Below, one piece after another: positions 1-12,306 of a DNA stretch of 64,000 nucleotides; position 1 is the first letter of the stretch, and every line of letters begins with the position of its first letter. This DNA comes from Allolobophora icterica (taxonomy: Eukaryota > Annelida > Clitellata > Crassiclitellata > Lumbricidae). Where the stretch lies: assembly GCA_963556255.1 (NCBI GenBank), contig OY744613.1, positions 37,315,555 to 37,379,554 of the forward strand, given 5' to 3'. The position numbers and the translations under genes are program-made. Below the pieces are notes generated by a model, which saw only the letters and a program-made list of their open reading frames with translations, was not told the origin of the DNA and searched no databases.

Positions 1-35
1 AAACGGTGATGCACATACCACTAGTGGTACACCAG
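1..35 (+). CDS. USP39: USP39 exon (truncated by window edge)
   Basis: Reads NGDAHTTSGTP plus the first base of a Gly codon, before a GTGTTG donor. It aligns with the segment just before the USP domain (human ends ...TTYLPG) and its phase 1 fits the next exon, which opens with GT to complete Gly. The weak donor and short length make this the least certain USP39 exon. Confidence 0.7.
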
Positions 36-3000
36 GTGTTGCTAAGTGGTACTTGAAAAATTCAAAGAAATTAAAATTTTCTATGAGTTTATGCCCATCT
101 TTCTTTGACTAGCTATTGACTATTGAAGTCACTGTTCTACGTCCACCATGCACTTCTGTTTCTTTAAATTTTCTATAAGTTTATGCCCATCTTTCTTTGA
201 TTAGCTATTCTACATCCACCATGCGCTTCTTTCCATGGTCACACAAGGTCACATAGAGAGAAGAGGAGTGGCCTGGTATGCGTGCTGCATTCTAGGCAAT
301 TCTGTATGTAGACTCTGCTGACAGTTACCAATTCAGATGAATTGGATGTATCAGGGATTTGCCAGAGTTAATGAGTTTAGTTAGTTTCATCTAGACATTG
401 AACATAAAACCTTTTAATTACTTCATAGAAGCACTGTCGATACTAAACCAAGTGATGTGAAAATCAGAGTAAAATGTTTATCAGTAAGCAATTGATTAAC
501 TAGAAGACTGACCAATGGCTGGCTACCATGCACATGCAGAACCCATCTGAGAAATTCCCATTCAGGGTTAATGGCTCAGCATCCCTTTGTTTTGCTTTAA
601 TTTATAGTAAAGATATAATAGCATTTAAAACTTGCTCTGATTTATGCTTTTTCTAGGTATTGTTGGTCTAAATAACATCAAAGCCAATGACTACTGCAAT
701 GTTGTTCTACAGGTAATCGTGTTTCATTTGAAGAAACTTTAAATAAAGTAAAATAAAAGTTCAGTGACAAAAGCTTAACTGAATCTTCGTCTTTTTGTGT
801 ACACTGTTTGTGCTCAGCCTATTGCAAGCATCTTTACAGTGAAATGAAAGGCCAGTAGACTGATACTAAAATGTGTTTGCGAACAGACTTGAGCAGTGTG
901 TGCCGTGGTCTGCACTGGTCCACAGCTGCCTGAACGATCAGTTGATGAGGTTGTAAGCACAACCATCTGAAGACAGTTTATTACAGACCAGAGTCATCAA
1001 GAGAAGTTGAAGTCTGAAATGTTGGTTTTTCTGTGAACTCTTAGCAAAAATCTCCTGCAAATAATGGCTGAATAAATCACCTGCTTCTAGCAGGCCCAGC
1101 ACTGAGCGTTTGCTATAGTGGGTCCCACGATCTGGAATGACCTTGCCCCTCTGCTCAGGGTGAAACTAATGACTGGCTTTTCCTCATCGGTCTCGCGTTC
1201 CCTTAAGGCATTTCTGTTTCCCCGCGCCTTCTGTGCTGAGAGTGCCTCTGAATAGTTATTCTGCGAGAGGCGCTTTATAAATTTCTAGATACAATACAAT
1301 ACAATAATAGCAATTAAGATGCTCTATCATCATCATCACCATTACGTGTCCACTACCATCTGTCCATTTGGTGGCTTTAACATCGTCAGGCTTCATGTTT
1401 GCATGTATACAGATTGTCATATTGTGGAGATGTCTAGTTATCTTGAAATGGAACTGTTAGTGTCCTTGAGCCATGCATACTTTTGCAGTTATACAAGTAT
1501 ATAAGATACATGTTCCCTAAGTAATTTTGGTTACTATTGCTGATGCAATGATTAGTATGTGGTTGAGTTCAAGTCAACACTTCAAAATGGCTTAGTTTGT
1601 GTGAATGGCCACACTGGCCTTGGGCCTTCCCCATAGACACCCATAATAAAAATGTGTTTGAGAATTGTGTACATCGAGTAATGGCAGTAAGATGACAGTT
1701 GAAGTAGAGAGAGGCAACATCTAAAGTAATTTGCTCAGGAATGCTATATATTATGAGAAAGCGAGGGTCATTGGACTGAGTGCTTTGCCAATGAACTGGT
1801 CTCTTAATTCTGAGCAACTGTGTGTTTCATGTGTGCTACAGGCGTTGTCTCATGTGTCACCACTGAGAAATTACTTTCTTCGAGAGCAGAACTACATGGG
1901 TATAAAGCGACCACCTGGTGACCAAATGTTTCTCTTGGCTCAGCGCTTTGGTGAGTTGTTGCGCAAACTCTGGAATCCGCGTAACTTCAAGGCTCACGTC
2001 AGTCCACACGAGATGCTTCAGGCCGTCGTTCTATGCAGCCACAAACGATTCCAGATCACGAAACAGAGTATGGTTCTTACTTCATAAGATTTGCATTCTG
2101 TTGTTTCCTGTTGATTATTGATTAGCCAATCTGTCTATCTGTGGTTGACATCATTTGTTGTATCAGTTGTGCATTGCAAGGAAGGAAATGCTAGTTCTTC
2201 AGGAAGCCAATGCAGTGTTTATTGCATGTATTCGTAAAATTCAATTATGTATAGGAATATGATGGCATGGAGAAGGAATATTGGAATAGCGTCAGGGACC
2301 CATCTCTGTCTTGTGCAGGGATGACAGGAAAAGTGATTTCAGCTGCACACTAATGACCATAGTGAACCAATCCAGGTGGCAACCAATCCATGGGTTGTTA
2401 AGTCAGTGGTGGAGCTGAGTCCTCTGCCTCTTATGACTCTTTCTTGGTCATATGAGGCAAATGTTTCTCAGTAGAGAATGATGTACAAGGCAGCAAGGGT
2501 GGCCCAGAAATTTTGAAAGGTCATTCCAGAGGTGTTTGCTGTCTTTTGAGTGATGGACTATCTACAAGTCAGACCAGGCCTTTGGTTGAGAGAAGGAATG
2601 CTTCTAGCAACAAAGGAGGTTGTCAGAAGGGGCGTGTCACAGGCCTAGGCCTAGTCGTACATACAAAGTATGGATATGGTTCTACAGTTGATGCACTTTG
2701 TTTGTTACTTCTGTTGATTAGTTGAGCTACATGCAGAGGCAGCGCAGTGTGATCGTCTGCTGAAGTGTATGCATTCATTTGCATTTTATGTTAATTAGTT
2801 AAGTTATTCAGTGGCTGTTGAAGTGTTGACCGATCTGTATACCAAAGATATTTTCTATGTAGCTTTTGAGTTGATTTCCTACAGTAAAACTACCCAGAAA
2901 ATCATCTAAACAGAGTTGTTAAGCTATATAAATTGTTGTCTGGAAATCTGTGGACTTCACAGTCGAAAGCTAGAGAGAAATAGCTCTGCTATGAAGGAAG

Positions 3001-6000
3001 AATTTTACAGAGCAAACAGCAGAGTACAAGATCAACGCATTGAGTAAGGTGAGGGTCAGAGACCATTTGGTTGAATCTATACTTCCAATGTATATAGACG
3101 TTTCAGTTTGTATCCAGTTGATGTTGGTAAATGTTTGACGTTCTGTGGTTGTATTCTGTGTCAGGTGACTGTGTTGAGTTCCTGTCCTGGTTCTTAAACT
3201 CACTGCACATGTGTCTTGGAGGTGGTAAGAAAAATGGAAAGACCATCGTCAGTTCCACTTTTCGTGGCAGAATGCGTGTCTACTCTCGCAGGGTCCTTCC
3301 AATTGATCTGGTAGGTGAATTTGCCAATTGAGTTGGCAGTGTTCTTGGTTTTAATTTCAGTTCCTGCATAGACAGTAGTTGGTAAGATCTTTTCAGCTGA
3401 AGCATAGACGACATAAAAATAGCTTTGAAACAACTGATCCACGTCTATTTACTTGATGTGATGTACTAGGATTAGAATCTACTTTTGCCAGTGACTGTAC
3501 TTATGTATGTATCGTGGATACATGTAAGTACATACGTACCTACATGTATATGTGTCAGTATATATATTGTATACTTATGTGTATGACTGTATGTATGTAT
3601 ATATATATGTATTCAAACACTGAACATTGCACATTGAAATACCTCTCAAAAGAATGCTTATGGTTATATGCAAAATGTGGAAACACTGGCAAATGTCGAA
3701 TATAGAAAACAGAGAATGTGTGTTTGTTAGTTTCTACAGTTTGATTGCTGTGACTATGTTACTGTTACAAATTTATGATTTCTCTGATAAATACAGTTTG
3801 GTTTTCTTTGCTGACATTTAGTTTGTTGTGAATTCTGCATAGATGGCTGGTCTGTATTTCTGTTATATTCTTTAGTTGTGATGCTATTTATTCATATAAG
3901 TAATGCCAGACTTAGATGAGCAGCTGCCCACAGATACTTTGCATTTCAAAGCTACACTTTTGGTGACTGATAAATTCCTACATTCATTCAGTACGTGATG
4001 ACAACTGGTCTGTACAATATCTGATAAGAAGCGCTTCCTGCCAAAACCTTAGAGACAGAAAGAGTCGCTAGTGAAAGTCAAACATTTGATAATGATAGAA
4101 ATTTAACTTTTTATGTGTCTGCAATTGGTGTTTGATGTTGACTGTTTGTTTCTGTTAAAAGAAAGAAGAGCAGAAGAAGGAATTACTGGAACAGGAGGAA
4201 TACCAAGGTAACGATAACTCATTGGAATTGGCAGTACAATTCCTTAGAGTCTGCATCTTCTTACGTGTGACTTTGATGTTCTTTACTGGTAATGGCGCTC
4301 TGATTTTCAGTAGAGTGTAGTTGGACACTTGGTTACATAGATTGCAACCTCAGAGAGCAACATTCGTTATAGTTTTGGTCATGGTGTTAACGGTTCTTTT
4401 GGCTGAGATGTAAAGATGACAAGAGCAATCTTACAGCCAAGCGGCAATTCCTTTGTCATACTCAACAAGAAATTGTCATTTAATTAAGTAAATAAGTATA
4501 TTCTTTATTGACCAATTGCTAATTGCACTTTGGTGTACAGACATTCTAAAAAAAACACAGTGAAAAAGTAAAATAACATTCTAATGATAACTGTTGCAAG
4601 CATATAGTGACTGTCTTGCTTTACAGCATATTCTAGTTATATGTGGTTCAAGGCTGAGGGTCTCTGCAAACATAACCCCAAAGATATTCAGGCTTCAGAC
4701 ACTAGTCAGTACCGGGATGGCATTAGGGATACCACCATGCCCATCCCTCCCCTTCGGCTGTCCAATCATCATCTCATAGGTCTTCATTTGATTTAGTTTG
4801 AGATTGCTGGACACCGCCCACTGTGTCACGTGCTCAAGTTCATCAGCAATTGAAATACTGTTTGACAAGGGTACCAGCAAATAGCAGTTGTCTGAATATT
4901 TAATAAGCCTATGACTTGGGTGGCCATTTTAAGTTTTGATATTGTTGTAATAAAGTGAATATGTGAAAAAGCTTGATTCTGTCAACACAGGGGTTAGAGC
5001 TGGACATATGAGCAGTTAGCTAAATATTATTTCACTTATGTCCTAGATACCCTATGCGGTGGTATAGAAATGTTTGATACACTGATATCTGATTCCCATA
5101 GTGATTCAGTTTCTTGGCTTAGTGTACAGACATTGAGAAAATAAGTTTTTGTTGTGACTTTTTCTGTCTTTACTTTGGTAGAGTGTGTTGGCTATAAACC
5201 ACTGAACCCATGATTCACTTGATGCTTTTAAAGCCGTGATTCATTCACTACTTATGCGCTTGTAATTCAATAACTGCAGATTATTGAATCACATTCATTG
5301 TGATTAAATGGTCAGTACTCATCTACAGTGGCAAGACTTGAAAGACACTCTTAGTAAGAAACTGGACACATATGATATGTGGTGTGTCAGGAGGATCTTG
5401 TGAATTCCTCATGGGGACCATGTCAGCAACTAGAAGAACGACAACATTACTAACCTCTGCCACAGTCCGATAATGGAGGCTGACTTTTTCGGGCATTTTG
5501 CTGAAAATGAGGACCTCCAGAGATCCCTGTGAACCACAGTGAACAAACTTAAGAAGACACTGCCAACCTATAGGACTTCATGGATTAGAGTTGTGGAGAA
5601 AGGTCTGACAGCTCTAAGTTTTGACCTTCATACAGCATGGAAGATGGCTCAGGACAGAACAGCTCGGCTTAGCTGAGTTTACCATAAGAGATCACACTTA
5701 GTCACATTTCCATGCTTTTCTCAGTTTCCTTTGTTTTATTTCCCTTTTTAGACATGTAGTAAAAGTGATTAAGAGGACAGCTTTTTACAGAAATAACAGC
5801 CTAATATGTTATTAGGTGTTGATGATATTTACTGTTCTGTGAGAAACTGTGACTTCTTTCTTTCTTGTGTTACAACAGAGACAATGGAAGAGATTCCATT
5901 TATGTTCCTCACCTGTGACCTTCCTCCTCCACCTCTCTTTCCTGACGAACTGCGAGAAAACATTATCCCTCAGGTGCCGCTCTTTGGCATTCTCAACAAG

Positions 6001-9000
6001 TTCAATGGGCTTTCAGAGAAGGAGTACAAGACACACAAGGACTCTGTGCTGAAACGCTTTGAAATAACAAACCTTCCCCCTTTCATCATTCTTTACATCA
6101 AGGTTAGTGCATGTATGTGCTTTCAGGATGAAGTAACGACCCATTGCTTGCTGCTTTTCCACCCAAAATCAGCAGTCGTCTCCAGAAGCAAGGTCTCTGG
6201 CAGCTGTAGAATGGCTTTGGGGATGCTGTCTATTGTGCTTCAGAAATGACATGGAAAACAGTGGGCCAGCTAAAGAAAATTTGAATTAACGTTTGGCTCA
6301 CTGCCGTTCCGTTTCAGGCAGGCGATTTTTTAGGCCCAGCTGTAAGAAGTGTCTTTAATTGTACGGTGTTTATCGAAGGGGAAGATCACTTCATGTATGT
6401 CAACCTGTGATATCTTTTAGACAACTGTGAGGAAATTTTTTCTGTCAGAACTGCCTTTTGGTGAGACACAAGATCGGCATGTTTACCAGAGACAACTACT
6501 ATTTGAAATCCTACGGGGGATAAGCGAAAACAATTCCTTTCCCTCCAAAAGAAAGCACTGATATGTCATTAAAGCATGACATCAAACTCTACAGTGTTCT
6601 GCAAGTCTGTGTCCTACATGTCATTGAGGGATGCAGTATGGCACAGAATAGTCTGTGTCCTACATGTCATTGAGGGATGTAATATGACACAGAAGTAGGG
6701 GCAATAATACAGTGTATCTGTCCGCATTGAGACAGCCATGGAAAACGAAGTAAAAGCAAATTCAAACAAGGTGTAAAAACTTATCTGAGCAGAGGGATTA
6801 AAAGCCAACCAGACCAGTGTGATAAATGTCCATTGCCTGTGGATCATTTGCCATTGAAGAAGGCTTAGCATCAGACAAATTTAACTGTCAGCCTTAGTAA
6901 CCCTTGTGATAAGAGATGCATTTGGATTTGTAACTTTTTCCACTTGTTTTGTAAATGTATGTTTTTGTTATTTGTAGAGATTCAATAAAACTCGATTTCT
7001 TCTAGAGAAGAACCCAACTATTGTGAATTTCCCCATCAAGTCAGTAACACTTTGTTCTCCTCTTTCAAACTTCACAGCAACTGAACAAATTTACTTCTTT
7101 GAATTCTATCCATCTACGATTTCTGTCATGCAATGCAGCTGTTCAGCCCACAATTTGAGTGTTTTGTTTGACTCAGACTGTCATTCAGCGAACACATTAA
7201 CTCTATATGGAGATCTGCCCACTGCTACATCCATCATATCCACAGGATTAAATGCCTCATTCTCTTTTCTGCCATGATTTGTTTGTTTTACGCCCTGGTC
7301 TCCTGCCGTCTTGACTACTGCAACTCGCTTCTTACTAGTATTTCGAAAGGTAACTTCATAAATCTTCAGAGTCTAACATATCTTGAGCAGAGATATCACT
7401 AAAACTCCAAAATAGTAACATATACAAATGTTTTCAAATCATTGCATTTGCTGCCCATAGAAAAGTGTATAATTTCTAAGACTCTGTAATTGTATACAAG
7501 ACTACATTTTAGGCAACCTTACTATCTTCAGTCTTTGCTGACTCCAAAGATCTTTCGCTACGCAACCAGGTCTCTGAATTTCTCAATCTGACTTCCACGG
7601 ACAGCTGTTGGCAGACACTCCTTTTCTGTTGTTGACCATAGAGTCTGGAACTCTCTTCCAGCAAAAGTTCACTTCTGGCCTTCAGATCTTTAATAAAAAC
7701 TCTTTTTTTCCTGTGTAGGCTGTTTCTGTGTCTTCTCAGATTCCCTTCTCACCTTACGATTGGACTTACCCTGGAATTTGGCATGCATAACAATTTTGCT
7801 TAATAGCAATTATTGGCTGAGAATGATTAGGGCTGTTCTTAAGTTAGATTAACAAGTTAACTGCTTGAGAAGTCAGTTTATGTCTGTGATGATTCACTTC
7901 TGATGCTTCCTGTAACTATTTAGCAGATGTTATTAATTGATTGCAGTATTTCTGCTGTGGACTAAATTGGTAAAACAAATAACAACAGAGCAACTTAGTT
8001 TGAACTGTTTGAGGAAGAAGTGTTTTCAGCTGTTCTTCTCTCTTTAACATTAATTAGTGAGAATTCTTCATTACACACTTTCGCTTCCCAATTATATAAC
8101 CTGTGCAGTGTAGACAGTAAGCCATTCAGGAGATAAACACTAAATGTGAGTCTTAAATGCATTGTGTTGCCAATTGAGAAATTAAAAATGTATACTGTTT
8201 TTTTTTTAATTTATGGTGTGCAAAAAGACCCTGAAAGCTCTGAGGAAATGGTTCTGGGCAGATTCTGTATACTGAGAAGCATATAAGAATTTTGGTGTGA
8301 GTTGGGTGTCAGAGAGGACACCACCAATGAATGTGTTCCCTGCCAACAGACAATAGCATATGCATGCAATAGACAATAGAATATACATGCAGTAGAATAA
8401 CCCACTGTTGCAGTCCATTGTGCGTTGGCTATTCTGCTGTGAGTGCCGAGTTGCTGTCAAGTTTCTCTGTTTACAGTAATTTCTGTTTGTTGTTCTTTCA
8501 GAGGAATTGACTTTGGAGAGTTGCTGTCACCAGAAATAAAGACTCGATATCCGAATGCTACATACGATCTCGTTGCAAACATCGTTCATGATGGAAGTCC
8601 AGAAGCTGGAAAAGGAAGTTACCGTGTCTGTCTGCTGCACAAGGTAACCACGGCTACAGCTGGACATTAGGAAACCAGTACAAAGCCCTTCAAAGATGAC
8701 TGACTCTGGGTTGCGAATGGGTAGTTTTGTACTGCCAATTCCAATGAGCCATGTTCATCTTTATCAAGAGTGCAGTTTTGCCTTTTTGGAACTGTATAAT
8801 AAATGGCATGTGCAATGGACCATGTGCCCTCTGTGCATGACACAGCAATTGTTCATGTGCCCTCTGTGCATGACACAGCAATTGTTCATGTGCCCTCTGT
8901 GCATGACACAGCAATTGTTCATTGCCTGGCAAAGGCCTATGAGAAGGAAAAAGAGAATCTTCCGTTTGTTCCACGTTTGAGGATAAGAGAGAATGCATGA

Positions 9001-11255
9001 TAAACCTTCACCTATACATAGGCAGTGATTGACAGCGTTATGAGAATAGGCAAGAGGGAAAGACATATTTAACTCTGCTAGCTAAACCAGCCACTGCAGA
9101 CTGAACCCCACACATCCAGTGGACAGTCTCTTGTTCTGTGGATGAAGTTGGCTTATGTTTCTACTCAAATATACAGATTGATAATTCCTTATTTAATCTG
9201 ACATTGTCCTGTCAGCGCCTCTCGCAAAATAAGTATTCAGAAACGCTGTCAGCACAGAACCCCCAGGGAAACAGAAATGTCTACGGTACGCAAGACCAAT
9301 GAGGAAAAGCCAGTCATTAGCATGGCCCTTAGCAGGGGGAAGGTCGTTCCAGATCGTGGGACCCACAACAGCAAATGCCCGATGCTGGGCTAAGGCAGTT
9401 TTAGTCTGGGAACAAAAGATAAAGCCGATTCGCAGAGCACAACAAGCGAGAAGAAGATGCAGATAGTAGCCTCCTTTAAGTCAATTTGGGCAGCTCAAAT
9501 TTGTTGGTGACATTTTGAAATTTGATCGTGCATGATGTACTTCATTGGCTCTTAGTGTTGCAGCACATTCAATTGAAGATTTTCAGATAGTCTGGCAATG
9601 TTAGTTGGGAAATGCAGCGGTCTATTTGTGAGAGCTTTGGTTGGCTGCAGAACTCTTCACAACTCAAAGTGAACTTCTTGTTTGTTTGCCTTTGGTTGAT
9701 CCATCCACTTTGACAATGCAATGTCCTTCCTGTTCAGTGATTAGGGTCCATGCACCTCAAATAGCTTTAGATCTGCATATCCTTATGGCCTACGTGTTGT
9801 TACCTTACATCAACAGTTGAAAACTGTTCCCTTTCACCAGTGTTAATTGCCAACTTCTATCAAGCCAACGTCTAATGTGCAAGGCATCAGCCATTAAAAC
9901 TTAGCTGGGTACTGAGTAGCCATTTGGAAGTGGTGCTATATAAGTGATATGAATGAATGAATGAATCTCTGATGGGCTCAGAGTTCGATGTCAGTTTTAG
10001 CAGTGGATGATGACGATGACTGTTTGTTCTGTATCCAGGGCAGTGGAAAGTGGTATGAACTGCAAGACTTGCAGGTAGCCGATATACTTCCACAGATGAT
10101 CACCTTGTCAGAGTCTTACGTTCAGGTATTTTACCATATTTTCCAGACATCTCACTTAAGTCGCACTGAGGCAAAAGTGGCAAAATATTTTGTGAAATCA
10201 GTACACAGGTCACACTGGCATGTACTTCTTTTACTGCAAAAACTTCCAGTTGTCTGATATCATGTAAACCATCTGAATGTGTGCATCTTGTGTGCTGATT
10301 ACGTAAAATACGATATGTATGTGCTGTTTGCTGTTTGAGCCACAGCTTTGCAACGGTCATCTGTATGATTGATAATGGTGGCTGATTAGTTGCCATGTAA
10401 TCGAATGTGAGTCAGTTCAAGCCTCAGTAGAAACTGTCAATGTCACAGTTCTAGATGCAAATTAGTGCTGCCCCTTGATTAAAATTTTTAATCTCAGTTA
10501 ATCGATCAATTAAAATTTTTAATCGCAAGTTAACTGCAAATTAATCGCACTTTAGTGAAGTGAATAACATTCTTTGTTATTACTATGAGTACATGTATTC
10601 TTCAATCTTCAGCATAAGCTTCATTTTTCTAATCTTATAATAATCTGATAATCACACTTTTTAATGTTTGTCATCTTTCATGTCTAAATAAGTAATAATC
10701 ATTTGACATTCACCAGACTTCAAAATAATCATCACTAGAGAAAATACACAAGACGTTAATGTTTCAGTCATAGTTCCACTTCAAATATACGCAGTAATAA
10801 ACTCTTTTTGCAAGTCCTTCACTCGCAATTGCTCATGGCGCTTCGGCGTGAAAATTCCGGCACAGTATCAAATGCTGTAGTCGGGGGTGCCTCTGAGTAG
10901 TAGTTGACTTCGAGAGGCGCTACAGAAATATCCGGAATAAAATAAATTTTAATAAAGTGATAACATTCTTTGTTATTATTATAAGTACATGTATTCTTCA
11001 ATCTTCAAGATAAGCTTCATTTTTCTAATTGTTTCCAGACCTGTATTATTATTATTTCCTGCTGCTGTATGCGTTCTTTTCCAGATTGCCTGTGAGTAGT
11101 TTAGTTGTATCCTTCGTTTACAAGTAGCTGTGTTTCAGTGGTGTAAATATGACTGTTCTTGTTTTCAGTTACATGTGTATAGCATAATGTTCTCTTTATT
11201 CTAGATATATGAATTACAGAAAGAGACAAAGAATAATGAAGAGAAGACTGAATAG
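1..11255 (+). CDS. USP39: USP39 (U4/U6.U5 tri-snRNP-associated protein 2), 3' part, 10 exons
   Basis: Product: the USP-fold subunit of the U4/U6.U5 tri-snRNP (yeast Sad1p), needed for spliceosome assembly in the nucleus; the family is regarded as having no deubiquitinase activity. Ten exons join in frame (1-35, 657-712, 1842-2067, 3165-3310, 4162-4207, 5879-6102, 6978-7039, 8502-8643, 10039-10125, 11205-11255) to 357 residues ending in TAG. Recognised family blocks in order: GIVGLNNIKANDY, KRPPGDQMFLLAQRFGEL, WNPRNFKAHVSPHEMLQAVV, EFLSWFLNSLH, IPQVPLFGILNKFNG, EKEYKTHKDS, EKNPTIVNFPI, YDLVANIVHDG, GKWYELQDLQVADILPQMI. The Cys-box position carries Asp (AND rather than NTC), and the GHY of the His box reads GKWY, so the active site is absent as in other USP39 proteins. 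The zf-UBP finger and N-terminus lie upstream of the window. Gene identity is from remembered family sequence; boundaries are my own splice calls. Confidence 0.96.
657..712 (+). CDS. USP39: USP39 exon: degenerate Cys-box
   Basis: Between TTCTAG and GTAATC. Encodes (G)IVGLNNIKANDYCNVVLQ. Asp replaces the nucleophilic Cys of active USPs; a Cys occurs two residues later where I recall Ala in human. Confidence 0.95.
1085..1310 (+). mobile_element. CR1/L2-like LINE 3' end in a USP39 intron
   Basis: Contains a WN(D)LP-like coding remnant at 1131-1150, then the tail TGCGAGAGGCGCTTTATAAA followed by an ATACA run. The same tail recurs at 9215-9435 (-), 10865-10950 and 43140-43350, marking one retroposon family. 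Confidence 0.65.
1842..2067 (+). CDS. USP39: USP39 exon: USP-domain core
   Basis: Acceptor TGCTACAG, donor GTATGG, 75 codons plus one base. Carries ALSHVSPLRNYFL and the strongly conserved WNPRNFKAHVSPHEMLQ and FQITKQ blocks. Confidence 0.97.
3165..3310 (+). CDS. USP39: USP39 exon
   Basis: Acceptor TGTCAG, donor GTAGGT. Encodes DCVEFLSWFLNSLH, GGGKKNGKTIV and FRGRMRVYSRR, matching the family segment after ITKQ. Confidence 0.96.
4162..4207 (+). CDS. USP39: USP39 small charged exon
   Basis: A 46-base exon (acceptor TTAAAAG, donor GTAACG) encoding KEEQKKELLEQEEYQ, equivalent to the EEKEQLL...EYQE linker of human. The acceptor is weak in pyrimidines, but phase and sequence fit. Confidence 0.9.
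4590..4915 (-). mobile_element. LINE reverse-transcriptase fragment in a USP39 intron
   Basis: Reverse-strand reading LVPLSNSISIADELEHVTQW then NLKLNQMKT resembles the segment after the YADD box of CR1/Jockey-type RTs (acidic-ELEH-xxQWA-xNLxLNxxKT). It is short and interrupted. The AAGTAAATAAGTATATTC motif at 4485-4505 next to it recurs at 43350-43390. Confidence 0.6.
5879..6102 (+). CDS. USP39: USP39 exon
   Basis: Acceptor TACAACAG, donor GTTAGT. Carries ETMEEIPFMFLTCDLP, IIPQVPLFGILNKFNG, EKEYKTHKDSVLKRF and LPPFIILYIK. The reading frame stays open past the donor for about 45 codons, so intron retention would extend the protein. Confidence 0.97.
6604..6695 (+). repeat. Two tandem copies of a 46-bp unit
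   Basis: AGTCTGTGTCCTACATGTCA begins at 6604 and again at 6650; the copies differ at a few bases. Intronic. Confidence 0.85.
6978..7039 (+). CDS. USP39: USP39 exon
   Basis: Acceptor TTTGTAG, donor GTCAGT; encodes RFNKTRFLLEKNPTIVNFPI and two bases of Lys. The donor choice is set by phase with the next exon, which then reads KGIDFGELL. Confidence 0.95.
7285..7700 (+). mobile_element. CR1/L2-like LINE RT C-terminal relic
   Basis: Broken reading contains SCRLDYCNSLLTSISK, then LHLLPIEK, then RVWNSLPAK: the usual order SRLDYCNSLL - LHWLP - LWNSLP of CR1/L2-type RT C-termini. Stops and shifts interrupt it. Lies in the USP39 intron after the exon ending at 7039. Confidence 0.75.
8502..8643 (+). 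CDS. USP39: USP39 exon
   Basis: Acceptor TTCTTTCAG, donor GTAACC. Encodes GIDFGELLSPEIK, NATYDLVANIVHDGSPE and GSYRVCLLHK, the region leading into the degenerate His box. Confidence 0.96.
8821..8919 (+). repeat. Three perfect 33-bp tandem repeats
   Basis: Three copies of a unit starting CATGTGCCCTCTGTGCATGA, with no differences seen. The period is a multiple of three, so short open frames appear on both strands; it is intronic and not taken as coding. Confidence 0.93.
9215..9435 (-). mobile_element. CR1/L2-like LINE 3' end, reverse
   Basis: Reverse complement of the family at 1085-1310 (GCGCCTCTCGCA at the left edge, CAGCATCGGGCATTTGCTGT-type sequence at the right). Intronic in USP39. Confidence 0.65.
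9905..9966 (+). mobile_element. LINE/SINE 3' tail
   Basis: TGGTGCTATATAAGTG followed by (ATGA)n, the same tail as at 35620 and 49850. Only the last 60 or so bases are recognisable. Confidence 0.5.
10039..10125 (+). CDS. USP39: USP39 exon: degenerate His-box
   Basis: Acceptor TATCCAG, donor GTATTT; 29 codons, phase 0 at both ends. Encodes GSGKWYELQDLQVADILPQM and ITLSESYVQ. The catalytic GHY of active USPs is absent. Confidence 0.97.
10865..10950 (+). mobile_element. LINE 3' tail
   Basis: GTGCCTCTGAGTAGTAG then TTCGAGAGGCGCTACAGAAA, a copy of the 3' tail at 1230-1285. Intronic in USP39. Confidence 0.55.
11205..11255 (+). CDS. USP39: USP39 terminal exon
   Basis: Acceptor TTATTCTAG. Encodes IYELQKETKNNEEKTE and TAG. 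The tail is more acidic and lysine-rich than the human one and of similar length. Confidence 0.93.
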   Translation: MYELQKETKNNEEKTE

Positions 11256-11863
11256 TTCCATGAAGACTTTTGCTGTAAAATTGGAATCAACTTGACTTTG
11301 AAGAAATATAAGAAATTATACAGATTCAAAACATCATTGAAGCTTGATAGGCAAGAACAATGACTGATGTCTAATTGTGGTTATTAAGTCTGTATGCAGA
11401 AATGTGCATTGTGGATGAGTTGAAGATTCAAAACTGGTTAACAAAATATGAGTACACTTCATTAATACAAATGTATAATTTGCAGTATAATAACATTGAG
11501 CAAATAGCACATAGCATGTAATCCTTGTATTATCAAAAGAGGTTAAGCCTTTTAAAGGTCAAAGCCGTAATGAAATTTGTACCTTGCCTCTACAGCAAAA
11601 TTCACTATATTGAACCTCAAGGGACCATTGTCAACAGTTCTATATTTCTGAGGTTCAAAATAGGCAAGATATGACGTCAGGATCGATGCATGAAATGTAA
11701 TGTAAAGCTCCAAAAAATCAAAGCGCCACACAAGGCACGTCAGATTGTTCGCTTATTTGCTGTGAACTGAAGCCATCATAAACTTTTAATACAAGCATTG
11801 GAATTCTGTTAGCATGAGAAAACGGACTTTATGTTAAAAAATAAGTAATACATATAATGGTGT

Positions 11864-11869
11864 AATAAA
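11864..11869 (+). terminator. Possible USP39 poly(A) signal
   Basis: AATAAA about 610 bases after the USP39 stop; a second AATAAA lies at 11908-11913. Either would give a normal 3' UTR. Position only; no cleavage site was resolved. Confidence 0.4.
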
Positions 11870-12241
11870 TATGGTCTCTACATGCATTTAATTTATAACC
11901 GTGAAAAAATAAACATTTCCAACAACATCCGTGAACCGGAAGTTCTAGAATAGTTGCTAAATGTAGAAAGATACAGCTAGAATGTGGCACAGAGTTCACA
12001 TTAGGTCAATGGGGCCAATACACATTTGTCCTAGGAATATCCCATTTCCGTGAAATCGTAGATCCATACAATGCCGAATGTACATGTATTTCAGTTTCCA
12101 AAGTCTCTAATATTGCAAGGCTAAAGTTTTGATAAAATTAATGTTGTGCACGAATAGCCCACATACATAAACGTCTGTTGATAATAAAAATGAAAGTAGA
12201 CCTACTTGTATATATGCCTAATGTTTTATAAAATAATCCAA

Positions 12242-12306
12242 GATAGGCACTACACTTTCATTTAGGCAGACGTCTGGTCTGCCTAAATGAACTTGTAGTG
12301 CCTATC
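12242..12306. repeat. 65-bp fold-back palindrome
   Basis: GATAGGCACTACA and TTTCATTTAGGCAGAC on the left pair with GTCTGCCTAAATGAA and TGTAGTGCCTATC on the right around the short loop GTCTG, with a small internal mismatch. Confidence 0.85.

Noticed and set aside
1319..1504. A forward frame beginning with a run of histidines
   Set aside because: The His run comes from a CAT/CATCAC microsatellite next to a LINE tail, inside a USP39 intron.
8690..9066. Frames of 65-102 codons on both strands
   Set aside because: They come from three 33-bp tandem repeats within an intron; the period being divisible by three keeps frames open.
10460..10560. AT-rich stretch with repeated TTAATCG, resembling a hAT end
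   Set aside because: Only one end could be placed; no inverted partner or target duplication.
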